Assembly (NCBI GenBank): GCA_033964015.1
Contig: CM066913.1
Span: forward strand, 27,554,790-27,618,789
Direction: 5' to 3'
Origin: Scolanthus callimorphus
Taxonomy: Eukaryota; Cnidaria; Anthozoa; Actiniaria; Edwardsiidae
DNA length: 64,000 nt
Positions within the stretch are counted from its first letter, which is position 1. Each line of letters opens with the position of its first letter. Below are positions 33,631 to 43,945 of this stretch, one piece after another. The notes below the pieces were generated by a model. It ran no database searches, was not told the DNA's origin, and was given only the letters and a program-made list of their open reading frames with translations. Made by a program: the position numbers and the translations under genes.

Positions 33631-34963
33631 ATGGAGAATGATGATCAAGAGAGTCATAGCGACAGTGAATTTTATTACATGGACGGATTTGACGAGAACG
33701 TGAACACCAAGAAAGGCGAAGAAGAAAATGTAAATATCCTCGAGAAAGTTCAAGAGTTTATTGAAGGTCAAAGGCCCGAAAACACAAAGAAAAAAAAACA
33801 CATACGACATAAATGTCTGGAAAAGATACCTAAATTCCATAAAAGAAACAAGAAATATCGAGGACATACCTGCGAAGGCGCTCAACGTCCACATATGCCG
33901 CTTTATTATGGAGATCAAGAAAAAAGATGGCGCACAGTACGAGCCGGCAACTCTTACAGGGACCAGGGCTCTTCAACTAACATCTTGAAGGACCAAGCAT
34001 TCACGAGAAGCTCTTTCTTGAGAAGCTCTTTCTTCCAAAAAGAGGCAGTTGGTTCATGAGTTTGGTAAGGGGAATCGTCCATACGCAACACGCCCTTTGA
34101 CAGATGAAGAAGAAGATTTGATGTTTCGCGAAGGCGAATTTGGCAAACAGAACCCAGAGAGCCTGCAACGAACTGTTTGGTGGCTACTGTCCCTACACTT
34201 TGGTTTCAGGGCACGTGATGAGAGTCGCAAACTGAAGTGGGGTGACATTAAGCTTCAAACTGATGGAGAAACGGGCAATGAAGAGCTTGTTTGGCTTGCC
34301 GAGCGAGGCTCAAAATGCCGCAATGGCAAAGGAGCCGGGAGGCCTTTCAATCCTAAAGCACAAGCAAGCAACACCGCGCGTTGCCCAGTTTACTACTATC
34401 AAGCTTTCAGAAGCCACCGCTCAGCTTCCATGAATAACCCAGAGTCACCATTCTATCTGGCACTAAACCATAAACGAAAACCAACCGCCACAGTTTGGTA
34501 CTCGAATGGCCCGCTTGGAAAGAATTCCATATCAAACTTCCTCAAGTCTGCTGCCAAACGCCAAGGACTACAAGGCAACTTGAGCAATCACGCCGTCAGG
34601 AAAACCTCTATTAGTCGACTTCTCGATGCGAATGTCCCTACCAACTTCGTCGCTCAACTTAGTGGCCACAAGAATCTGAAGAGCCTTGACTCGTACAAGT
34701 CAGCATCACTAGTGTACCAGAGTAAAATGTCGCATGTATTGAGCCGTTCGGCAGAGTCAGAAACCACCGAAAAAACAACCAACAACATGGCTATTACTGC
34801 ATCCAAGTCGGTCTCAAGTGTGAATACTCTGGCTTGCTCTTCAGCACCTGCTGCTGCAATGGGTCTATTTTCAGGTTCTTCCATCAGCAAAATTGAAGGC
34901 TGCACTTTCACTTTCAATCTTGGCGGTACAAGCGATAACAAGCCGAAAAAAAACGTCGCATAA
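33631..34963 (+). pseudogene. Crypton-type tyrosine recombinase (KIAA1958/ZMYM-like), disrupted 5' part
   Basis: The gene starts MENDDQESHSDSEFYYMDGF with an acidic N-terminus. A frame change occurs in the A-run at about 33788-33798. The next frame holds the N-terminal domain (DINVWKRYLNSIKE ... HICRFIMEIKKKDGAQYEP), then two in-frame stops at 33986 and about 34019, next to a tandem 15 bp duplication of GAGAAGCTCTTTCTT. From 34049 to 34963 a 304-codon frame is intact. It has catalytic residues of tyrosine recombinases: Arg in FGFRARDESRK, His-x-x-Arg in NHAVRKTSISR, His in LSGHKN and Tyr in LKSLDSYK. This DUF3504-like domain is known from Crypton elements and their host relatives such as KIAA1958 and ZMYM2. 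AATAAA signals lie at about 35263 and 35285. It could be a dead gene, a Crypton copy, or a gene with unrecognised introns or sequence errors in its first third. Confidence 0.7.
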
Positions 34964-35261
34964 TTCTTAGCGATGACTCTGATTCCGACTAGTTTGTTGT
35001 GAATTCTGTACTTTGTGCTTGATTCTCTTTGATTTGCACTTTTTTGTGCTTAAAATAGTTTCCAGAAACTTTTTTGTCGACGAACATTTCATCTCAAGTG
35101 ACTTGACAAAATGTTTGAATGAAACTAATCTCACGTGCTCATTGCTCATACGTCATCTGCGATGGCGCAGTTTTGATTGACAGGCCGTAATTTTTCAATT
35201 GACCAAGGAAGCCATGTAACTGCAAAGCTATTTTAGTATTCGGTAAAGCCGATTTGTAAGA

Positions 35262-35290
35262 TTTAATAAAACGAAAACAACTAAATAAAA
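35262..35290 (+). promoter_or_regulatory. Possible polyadenylation signals
   Basis: Two AATAAA hexamers occur in TTTAATAAAACG and CTAAATAAAAGT about 300 bp after the stop of the Crypton-type ORF. Confidence 0.4.
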
Positions 35291-35293
35291 GTA

Positions 35294-35643
35294 TTATTTT
35301 AGGCCTTAGCCTAGAGAAGTGACTCTATCAACTTTGTATCTTTTCCGTGAAAATGATGTGCTTTGATTTTCCGTGAAACTCGGAGGGAAAAAAATATATA
35401 AGTTATTTACCGGCTTAAAACTCGGGCCGTATCGGGAAAAACTATGAACTTGGCAATTCCTAAGGTTGCAACTAGTTTTTAAAACCACTCTCAGGGTACG
35501 TGTTCAAGGATTCGGTTACCTATAACTGTACAACACCTAAACCTGTTTCACTGTCTCTTGTCAATATCCCTTACCTCAAACCCAGACACAATAATGATCT
35601 GGGCTGCTATGACTCTGGCCTTCTTTGGCTTTCTCTATACTAT
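35294..35643. other. Intergenic sequence, no feature seen
   Basis: No supported gene or repeat. Confidence 0.4.
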
Positions 35644-35644
35644 T

Positions 35645-35893
35645 AATAAGTAATCATACGACTATTCTCGTTCAATTTGGGATTAATTACACTCGTGAGT
35701 TTTTCAAAAAGCTCAAATTGCACTCGCCCTACGGGCTCGTGCAATTTCGATACTTTTTGAAAAACTCACTCGTGCAATTAATCCCAAATTGAACTCGCCC
35801 TACGGGCTCGTGCAACTTCGATACTTTTTGAAAAACTCACTCGTGCAATTAATCCCAAATTGAACTCGAAGTCGTATGATTCCTATACTTATT
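35645..35893. mobile_element. MITE with AATCATACGACT ends and internal 70 bp repeat
   Basis: The left AATAAGTAATCATACGACTA and the right reverse complement (AATAAGTATAGGAATCATACG) start inverted arms of about 70 bp that include CAATTTGGGATTAATT. Inside, a 70 bp unit with the hairpin GCCCTACGGGC occurs twice (from 35723 and 35793). A second copy of the left arm starts at 63938 and is cut by the window end. Confidence 0.75.
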
Positions 35894-36179
35894 GTATAAA
35901 TGTTTTTGTGCATGCATGCGGGCCATAAGTTAGATAACTGTACATGGTTATTCATGTATTACCCTCATTAATTAAAGAATATTGTAGTGTATTGTATGGC
36001 TCTCTTGCTGCCATAGTAACTAGGCCTGAGTTGTTCCACATTGATTTATCAAGTTTCAAAACTGCATTCTGGGATCTTTTTTATATTATCCATTATCCAT
36101 TATCCCATTATCCCACAATATTTGTTGTATTTATTTATTGTGTGCTTTCATAGGTTGGGAACCATAACGTTTTTTCTTA
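35894..36179. other. Intergenic sequence, no feature seen
   Basis: A short direct repeat of CATTATCC/CCATTATCCC (36090-36115) is the only structure noticed. Confidence 0.4.
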
Positions 36180-36232
36180 TGTATGGTGCTCCGCTCGCGC
36201 GGCGCCGCACGGGAGCACCGCTATAAACAAAT
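36180..36232. mobile_element. GGAGC-family hairpin terminus, solo
   Basis: ATGTATGGTGCTCCGCTCGC with the perfect 8 bp stem GGTGCTCC / GGAGCACC around a GC-rich loop is followed by CGCTATAAAC. This is the cleanest version of the terminus also seen at 6313, 15820, 28109 and 59351. Confidence 0.65.
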
Positions 36233-36523
36233 TATAGGAAAAATAAAACCATACCCTTGTCTGTCGTTTTGATGTTCAAAAACATCTAATAATATAATAT
36301 AATAATGTTTGGGCTAGTTTCTAGTTGTGTGCCCTTGAATAAAGTCCATATTACTCGACCAACGAGTGATTTCTCTACCCTAATTGAGTAAAAATTTGAA
36401 AAAAAAGAGGTGTACTTTCAGAAATAAAGTTGTTGTCAATATTTCACCAAAACAAACGTACGAAAATTTTATGCGACTTCATGCACGAAAATCACGAGAA
36501 AGTAGTATGAATATGAAAATTAC

Positions 36524-36739
36524 CTGAAATAACTCTTGGTGCTCTATCCCATTCTCATCGCTGTTCTGCTTAGAAGCGCGATGTCTTATGGTTCGTCTAG
36601 CGTTGCCCGGACGTTTCGTTTTCTTTACTTCCTCTACTGTAGGATTTCTGTGTGAAAGGAATGAGAACATCACTTACAACAGCAACACAGTAGACGCGCT
36701 ATTTCTTCCTGCATATAACAGTATAGCGCGCCGAACCAT
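36524..36739 (-). CDS. Small basic protein, first exons
   Basis: An ATG at 36739 (minus) opens MVRRAILLYAGRNSASTVLL up to a strong donor GTAAGTG at 36677. A second exon (36647-36524) starts after CTTTCACACAG and ends at TTTCAG/GTAATT. Its peptide is very basic: NPTVEEVKKTKRPGNARRT, then HRASKQNSDENG. The two exons are exactly in phase (two bases plus one). However, the intron between them would be only 30 bases, below the usual metazoan minimum, so either the joining or the first exon may be wrong. Exon 2 by itself is well supported by its splice sites. The continuation 3' of 36524 was not found. The product is unknown. Confidence 0.45.
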
Positions 36740-36867
36740 TACCACAATGATAAAACTTTGACATATAAAGGGAGAGACAAACGCAGCGCCAATATAAATC
36801 AAGAACCAGAATCGTTAACCAGAACTATAGGGTTTTATTACAACAGCAGTAGCGCGATTACTCTCCA

Positions 36868-36883
36868 CAGTCCAAGATGGCGA

Positions 36884-36885
<2 letters not shown>
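36868..36885 (-). promoter_or_regulatory. YY1-like promoter element
   Basis: TCCAAGATGGCGATC reads as GCCATCTTGGA on the minus strand, a YY1-type site about 130 bp upstream of the minus ATG at 36739. A (GA)n tract adjoins it. A second such site (CCAAGATGGCGGC) faces the other way at 37299. Confidence 0.4.

Positions 36886-36887
<2 letters not shown>

Positions 36888-36931
<44 letters not shown>
36888..36931. repeat. (GA)n microsatellite
   Basis: About 22 GA repeats with no interruption between ATCC and GCGATAGG. Confidence 0.95.
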
Positions 36932-36934
<3 letters not shown>

Positions 36935-36946
36935 TAGGACTGTGGC

Positions 36947-37105
36947 GGTTTTGTAACTTCGGTCTGGCGGTTTTGTAACCTTGTGGCGGTTTGGTAACCT
37001 GCCCGACTGGCGGTTTGGTAACGTGGCGGTTTTGTAACCTGGCCGTGGCGGTTTGGTAACCTAGTGGCGGTTTGGTAACCTGTGGCGGTTTTGTGACCGT
37101 GGGCG
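36947..37105. repeat. TGGCGGTTTTGTAACCT minisatellite
   Basis: About seven imperfect 17-22 bp units of GTGGCGGTTT(T/G)GTAACC. The Thr/Lys/Pro-rich ORF read on the minus strand is a product of this repeat. Confidence 0.85.
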
Positions 37106-37298
37106 ATTGGTACCGATGGGATCCGCCATTAAAGAAAGGCTGCGGGAATCGGGCCACCTTTTTGACCTTCAAATTTCTTTTCATAACAAGATACGAAAAA
37201 GGAAAGGATATATACGAGTTATTTATGGGTTGCTGAATGGAAAGAGCATATAGTTTGAGAGCAATAGAACATAGAATCAAATAGATTGCACTTCATTC

Positions 37299-37497
37299 CA
37301 AGATGGCGGCATCGCTGGGACGGCATGGCATGTGGTTTTGTGGACTTTGTAAACATTTTACTTTTGGTTGACATGGATCTCAGACTTGAAAAGCCTGTTT
37401 ATGAACCGCTACGTCAAGGGAAGGAGCTACTTGTGATCTGATGCCGAAATAACAGCATTAAACACTGGCGTACTCGCTGCAAACGATCACAGTCGAA
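37299..37497 (+). CDS. Possible first exon with YY1-type start region
   Basis: CCAAGATGGCGGCATCGCTG holds a YY1-like site overlapping an ATG that opens MAASLGRHGMWFCGLCKHF and then stops (TGA near 37368). A second ATG opens MDLRLEKPVYEPLRQGKELL and stops near 37440. The exon ends at a consensus donor GTAAGT (37498). A candidate next exon lies between TTTGATTTTAG (37689) and GTACTG (37793). The early stops suggest upstream ORFs of a spliced transcript, or a non-coding RNA. The product is unknown. Confidence 0.3.
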
Positions 37498-37924
37498 GTA
37501 AGTATTCTTATACGCTTGGAGTTTGTGGTTTCTTGTTCACGTCATCAGTTATTTTAACTCAATTTAAGCTATTGCGATTTCATTTTGTTCATTTTAACTA
37601 TTGACTTAGCACCAAGATACAGTAAAACTGCTTTGACAATATTTATAATGTACACAATAAAGGTGTTTATTTAGTTCGCTTTGATTTTAGATGTGTGTGT
37701 TCACAGCAGGAAACAAGTGCAAGATAATGCCAACCAAGATAATTCCTCTTGGCATCCTTTGAAATGGACCACATGAAGATGAACACAAGTACAGGTACTG
37801 TAAGCTGTTGGCATTGCTTTTGTCTTTTTCAATCTTGTAGAATACTTTGTGTTATATTCAAGTGCAAGCAAACTTAAACAGTCATGAAGAAACATTATAG
37901 AAAGGTTATATCCATTAACACCAT

Positions 37925-38190
37925 GTCTGTCTACTGCGGGTATGTCTGTTGTGTCAGCTATGCCAGTCATGCCTGTTACATCTGTCTACACCGGTCATGT
38001 CTTTATCATCTGTCTACACCGGTCATGTCTTTATATCTGTCTACATCGGTCATGTGTGTTAAATCTGTCTTCACTGGTCATGTCTGATCTGTCTACACCG
38101 GCCATGTCTTCATATCTGTCTACACTGCTCATGTCTTTATATCTCTCTACACTGCTCATGTCTTTTTATCTGTCTACACTGATCATGTCT
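37925..38190 (+). repeat. CTACACCGGTCATGTCT minisatellite
   Basis: Roughly 26-28 bp units of TCTGTCTACACCGGTCATGT, about nine copies, drift into the decamer array that follows. Confidence 0.8.
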
Positions 38191-38900
38191 ACATCCGCCT
38201 TCATCTGCCTTCATCTGCGTTCATTTGCCTTCATCTGAGTTCATCCGCCTTTATCTGCCTTCATCTGGGTTCATCTGCCTTCATCTGGGTTCATCTGGGT
38301 TCATCTGAGTTCATCTGGGTTCCGCCTTCATCTGACTTCATCTGAATTCATCTTCCTTCATCTGGGTTCATCTACCTTCATCTGGGTTCATCTGCCTTCA
38401 TCTGGGTTCATCTGCCTTCATCTGGGTTCATCTGCCTTCATCTGGGTTCATCTGCCTTCATTTGGGTTCATCTGCCTTCATCTGAGTTCATCTGCCTTCA
38501 TCTGGGTTCATCTGCCTTCATCTGGGTTCATCTGCCTTCATCTGGGTTCATCTGCCTTCATCTGGGTTCATCTGCCTTCATCTAGAGTTCATCTGGGTTC
38601 ATCTGCCTTCATCTGTGTTCATCTTCCTTCATCTGTGTTCATCTGCCTTCATCTAGGTCATCTGCCTTCATCTGGGTTTATCTGCCTTCATCTGGGTTAA
38701 TTTGTCTTCATCTGCCTTCATATGTCTTCATCTACCTTCATCTGTGTTCATCTGCCTTCATCTTTGTTCATCATCCTTCATCTGTGTTCATCTGCCTTCA
38801 TCTGAGTTATCTGCCTTCATCTGTGTTCGTCTGTGTTCATCTGCCTTCATCTGGTTCATTTGCCTTCATCTAAGTTCATTTGTGTTCGTCTGTGTTCGTA
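38190..38900 (+). repeat. Decamer minisatellite (TCATCTGNNT type), forward
   Basis: This array of 10 bp units alternates TCATCTGCCT and TCATCTGGGT for about 700 bp. It is the reverse complement of the larger array at 51215-54345. Peptides of the type SSAFICLHL read across it are repeat products. Confidence 0.95.
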
Positions 38901-38929
38901 TTTATACTAATAAAAGTCCTTGAAGGTCC

Positions 38930-41480
38930 CCAAAAATCGTGCTTCCAATAATGGGCCATAAATCAGCCAGATTTTATCGAAATTCCATAAAATTTGGTAA
39001 AAATTTGACTTGCCAATGTGAAGAACTAAAAGCACCCATATATCATCCCTCCAAGAATGGCTGTAAATCAGTCAGATTACACAGAAATGCCATCAACTTT
39101 GGTGTACGTACAGACTGATACCTGCCAATGATCACTAAGTAAAATAAATGCTCATATGTATGCCAGTATGTCCGAAAATTAGTCCCAAACACGGCTAATT
39201 TTGCGAAAATTTGGAAATAAAAAGAGCATGTTTCCTCGACTTTGAGTCTCTGTCTGTTGCCATAGTTACAGCGCGTAGCAACAGGTGATACAAATTGATC
39301 AATGACTATTATTCGTTGATCATTACACTTAGTTTGAGCCACGTTGAGTGAAAACTCGCTGCCTTACAGCATTTCTTGAAGACACGGTTTTTGGGTGAAA
39401 ATTTGACGGATACATGTCAATGATCCCTAAGTAAAATGCGTGCTAATATGTATGCCAGTTTGTCCGATAATAAGTCCCAAACACGGCCAATTTTGCGAAC
39501 ATTTCGACATAAAAATACCATTTTTTCTCAACTTTGAGCCTTTGTCTGTTGCCATAGATACAGCGCCTGGCAACGGGTGATACAAATGGATCAATGAATA
39601 TCATTTATTATTCACTACACTTAGCTTGAGCTACGTTGAGTGAAAACTCGCTGCCTTACAGCACTTCTTGAAGACACGGTATTTGGGTGAAAATTTGACT
39701 TTTCAATGTGAAGTGCTAAAAAGACCCATATGTCATGCTTTCAAGAATGGCTGTAAATCAGCCAGATAACACTCAAATCACTTCAAATTTTGTGTACGTA
39801 ACGACGGATACATGTCGATAATCCCTAAGTAAAATGCATGCTAATATATATGCCAGTTTGTCCGATAATAAGTCCCAAACACGGCCAATTTTGCGAAAAT
39901 TTTGACATAAAAATACCATTTTTTCTCAACTTTGAGCCTTTGTCTGTTGCCATAGATACAGCGCCTGGCAACGGGTGATACAAATGGATCAATGAATATC
40001 ATTTGTTATCCACTACACTTAGTTTGAGCTACGTTGAGTGAAAACTCGCTGCCTTACAGCATTTCTTGAAGACACGGTATTTGGGTGAAAATTTGACTTT
40101 TCAATGTGAAGTGCTAAAAAGACCCATATGTCATGCTTTCAAGAATGGCTGTAAATCAATCAGATTACACTCAAATGACATCAAACTTAATGTACGTAAA
40201 GACCGATATATGCTAATGATCCCTACGTAAAATGTATGCTCATATTTATGCCAGTTTGTCCGAATTAGTCCCAAACACGGCCAATTTTGCGAATATTTCA
40301 AAATAAAAAGAGCGTGTTTCCTCGAGTTTGAGTCTCTGCCTGTTGCCATAGATACAGCGTCTAGCAACGGGTGATACAAATTGATCAATGACTATAGTTC
40401 GTTGATCACTACACTAAGTTTAAGCTACGTTGAGTGAAAACTCGCTGCCTTACAGCAGTTCTTGAAGACACGGTATTTGGGTGAACATTTGACTTGTCAA
40501 TGTGACGTGCTAAAAAGAGCCATATATCATGCGTTCAAGAATGGCTGTAAATCAGCCAGATTACACTCAAATGACTTCAAATTTAGTGTACGTAAGACGG
40601 ATACATGTCAATGATCTTTAAGTAAAACGCATGCTAATATGTTTGCCAGTTTGTCCGATAATAAGTCCCAAACACGGCCAATTTTGAGAAATTTCGACAT
40701 AAAAATACCATTTTTTCTCAACTTTGAGCCGTTGTCTGTTGCCATAGATACAGCGCCTGGCAACGGGTGATACAAATGGATCAATGAATATCATTTATTA
40801 TCCACTACACTTAGTTTGAGCTGCGTTGAGTGAAAACTCGCTGCCTTACAGCATTTCTTGAAGACACGGTATTTGGGTGAAAATTTGACTTTAGAATGTG
40901 AAGTGCTAAAAAGACCCATATATCATGCGTTCAAGAATGGCTGTATATCAGCCAGGTTACACTCAAATGACTTCAATTTTTGTACGTAACGACGGATACA
41001 TGTCAATGATCCCTAAGTAAAATACATGCTAATATATGCCAGATTGTCCGATAATAAGTCCCAAACACGGCCAATTTTGCGAAAATTTTGACATAAAAAT
41101 ACCATTTTTTCTCAACTTTGAGCCTTTGTCTGTTGCCATAGATACAGCGCCTGGCAACGGGTGATACAAATAGATCAATGAATATCATTTATTATTCACT
41201 ACACTTAGTTTGAGTTACGTTGAGTGAAAACTCGCTGCCTTGCAGCATTTCTTGAAGACACTGTATTTGGGTGAAAATTTGACTTTTCAATGTGAGGTGC
41301 TAAAAAGATCCATATGTCACGCTTTCAAGAATGGCTGTATATCAGCCAGTATACACTCAAATGACTTCAACTTTAGTGTACGTAAAGACAGATACATGTC
41401 AATGATCCCTAAGTAAAACGCGTGCTAATATGTATGCCAGTTTGTCTGATAATAAGTCCCAAACACGGCCAATTTTGCGA
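38930..41480. repeat. Tandem array of a ~395 bp unit, about six copies
   Basis: The block around GTCTGTTGCCATAGATACAG recurs at about 39252, 39544, 39942, 40338, 40733 and 41128: one short 292 bp step and then 390-398 bp steps. Units also share CCCAAACACGGCCAATTTTG and GAAAACTCGCTGCCTTACAG. Units differ by about 5-10 percent by eye. No gene; ORFs on the minus strand (MINLYHPLL-type) recur with the repeat. Confidence 0.95.
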
Positions 41481-41774
41481 AAATTTCGATTTTCGATTGT
41501 GGCGGTACTATTACTATTGCCCGCGCGAGTCAATCGGCGTTATGATGGTGACATTAATTCCCGCTTTTTCTACTTTTTTAGACTCTTTTATGCTCTCCAA
41601 AGTTATAATAATAGTAATGTAGTTGATGTTCTTGGGGGTGAATATGTTTTGGTCCTTTCTCAGTGCTCGTTTTAACCCTCGCTGCGCTCGGGCTAAAATG
41701 AGCCAGGCCACAATGAATCAAAAACATATTTCGTTCTACCGATAACCCTAGCTTGATTGCAGTCTGAGCAGACT
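41481..41774. other. Spacer between tandem array and foldback arm
   Basis: It contains a stem-loop around TTTTAACCCTCGCTGCGCTCGGGCTAAAAT (about 41671-41700), with GAGCGCAGCGAGGG-type complementarity. No gene was seen. Confidence 0.4.
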
Positions 41775-42262
41775 AGTGGAGGGCAGATGAAGGCAGAAGT
41801 AGTATACAAAGTAAGGGTTTTAGCGCGGGCGGATCAGCCCTAAGTACACATGATCATGTCATGCATATCATGTCAGAGGCATATCTAGGCCGGAAGTGAA
41901 AACAATAGGTTGCCCAGACTTGTCCGCTCTTGAGATAGACTTACCCAGACATGGTCAAACCGGAAGTAAAGGATGATTATACGTTGCAGAATGTAATTAG
42001 TAGTTAGAAATTATAGTACTAATAGCTAGATAAGAACGATAGTAGTTTCAAAAGAAGGAAAAAATGGGGTTTGACGAGTACAAAATCGTACTGATTTTGG
42101 GATCAAAACATGAAAACGAGGCTAAAGCGCAGCGAAGCGTGGACACGCTTTGGCTACCTTTTGGTTTCCCTTTGGTTACCCCGCGGTCACCCTTTGGTTT
42201 CCCTTTGGTTACCGTGGTTACCTTGTGGTTACCCCTTGGTTACTCCGTGTTTATCCTTTAGT
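41775..42262 (+). repeat. Foldback element, left arm
   Basis: From the piece GGCAGATGAAGGCAG through GTAAGGGTTTTAGCGCGGGC and GTTTCAAAAGAAGGAAAAAATGG to GGGGTTTGACGAGTACAAAATC and a run of GGTTACC/GGTTTCCC repeats. The reverse complement of the whole arm lies at 42840-43038 joined to 50906-51228, now separated by the BEL insertion. Arm length is about 490 bp. Confidence 0.85.
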
Positions 42263-42299
42263 TACCTCGTAGTTATAAATGTCCCTCCGTAAATGTCCC

Positions 42300-42490
42300 T
42301 CTTGCGGGCGCTGTAGCGGGCGTGACGGGCGTTGACGCCCGCTACAACGCCCGTCACGCCCGCTATAGCGCCCGTCGACGCCCGCTACAGCGCCCGCTAT
42401 AGCGTCCGTCAACGCCCGCTACAGCGCCCGTCACGCCCGCTATAGCGCCCGGCACGCCCGCTATAGCGTCTGTCAACGCCTGTCACGCCC
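42300..42490. repeat. GC-rich minisatellite ACGCCCGCTATAGCGCCCGTC
   Basis: About nine units of 18-21 bp, with a perfect inverted start (GCGGGCGTGACGGGCG / CGCCCGTCACGCCCGC), lie in the centre of the foldback element. Confidence 0.9.
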
Positions 42491-42639
42491 GCAAGACGCC
42501 CACAGCAGTGTAGAATATTAAGAAGCATTAATGTCCTTTTGTTTGCCCCTCCTCCTCCTCACTGAATAGCACCCCTCCTCTCCCTCCTCCTCCTCCTCGT
42601 CTTCACAAGACCGTTTTAGAACCCTTTACGGAGGGACAT

Positions 42640-42800
42640 TTACTAGTCTATGTTCTACTATGTAGCTAGTTTTTGTTAGCCTATGGAGCTAGTCTATGTA
42701 GCTAGTCTATGTTAGTCTATGTTAGTCTATGTTAGTCTATGTTAGTCTATGTAGCTAGACTATGTTATACTATGTTAGTCTATGTTAGACTGTTTATTTT
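42640..42800. repeat. TATGTTAGTC minisatellite
   Basis: About twelve 10 bp units of TATGTTAGTC and TATGTAGCTAG variants lie in the foldback interior. Confidence 0.85.
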
Positions 42801-42839
42801 GGGCGTAGGTTGAATCCTTTTAGAACCCTTTACGGAGAG

Positions 42840-43038
42840 ACATTTATAACCACGGGGTAACTAACGGACAAACACGGGGTAACCAAGGGGTAACCACGGG
42901 GTAACCAAAGGGAAACCAAAGGGTGACCGCAGGGTAACCAATGGGAAACCAAAGCGTGTCCACGCTTCGCTGCGCTTTAGCCTCGTTTTCATGTTTTGAC
43001 CCCAAAATCAGTACGATTTCGTACTCGTCAAACCCCAT
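42840..43038 (-). repeat. Foldback element, right arm, inner part
   Basis: This is the reverse complement of 42064-42262, ending in GTACTCGTCAAACCCCAT. It is cut at 43038 by the BEL element and continues at 50906. Confidence 0.85.
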
Positions 43039-43645
43039 TGTAATTGCCAATTCGGCGTGCATTTGGTTGGATGATACGGTAAGTTACATGGAGACATATA
43101 GTACGAAAAAACATTTATTAACACTTAGCTGTGACTTGACGAGTACGAGTAGACTTGAATTAAATTGACGGTGAACTGACGGTGGTAAATTGTCGATGAC
43201 TTTACTGTCCTGTACTGTATGTGGTTTAAACTATAGAGCGAAATGCAACAAACAAGACTAGTGAAAACTAAGTTATAAATCAAAAATTGACAAGGCAAAA
43301 GTGACGTTAAACTAAATAAAATGGATTGTACTTACGTTACGTATGACTCCAAACACACAAATAGACTAAAACCAACTGTACAAATGTACGACTGCCTAAA
43401 AGGCCCAAAATTAAACACTGCCTTGACGGCTCCAAAACAAGTTTCTGCTTTCTTCAACAACTGAACTGATTATGAATTGTAAATGTGCGTCCAAAATGCA
43501 AATAAGAAAAGGAATGTAGCTAAAATACACAGAATTTACTTTACAAAGGAGTGTACGATAACAAAGCTAATGCACGGGCTATTTAAACTTGAATGACGAT
43601 TAAATTATTATAAAGAAATAGCAAATAATTGACACGGATCCAACA
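43039..43645 (-). repeat. BEL 3' LTR
   Basis: Identical by eye to 50299-50905 except one base. It is the 3' LTR because the element reads on the minus strand. Confidence 0.95.
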
Positions 43646-43792
43646 TACCGGCCCTCAAGTGAATATCATTCACTTTATCTACTATATACTAGTTGGATCT
43701 GTAATTAAACTATATTAAATTATTGAGAAATGAATCTCAGTTCATCTTGTTGCATCGGGGAAACTCGAGTCTCTTGGACTTCAGGGGGGACT

Positions 43793-43945
43793 TCAGGGGT
43801 CTTCAGCCAGGAGTAGGCACATCTTGGTGATGGGACGAACTAGAAAGCCTGTCGCAGTTTTCACTCTCGCCTGTCGTACGTACCCTTTCCTATCTGGCAT
43901 CACTTCCACTATTCTCGCAAGTAGCCATTCACCCTTGCCACCTTC
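43793..43945 (-). pseudogene. BEL C-terminal DUF5641 tail, shifted frame
   Basis: In another minus frame the end of the domain reads GEWLLARIVEVMPDRKG, then VKTATGFLVRPITKMCLLL, and stops at 43793, 148 bp before the 3' LTR. It continues the integrase ORF after one more frame change near 43935. Confidence 0.75.

Noticed and set aside
33631..34963. The recombinase ORF as the missing YR gene of the Ngaro-like element
   Set aside because: Its N-terminal domain and catalytic blocks fit the KIAA1958/Crypton type, and it has its own 5' start and 3' polyadenylation signals.
36858..37280. 140-codon minus ORF rich in Thr/Lys/Pro and Ser/Leu
   Set aside because: It reads through the GGTAACC minisatellite and the (GA)n tract.
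38702..38923. ORF with the same Ser/Phe/Ile/His repeats on the plus strand
   Set aside because: Same cause: decamer minisatellite.
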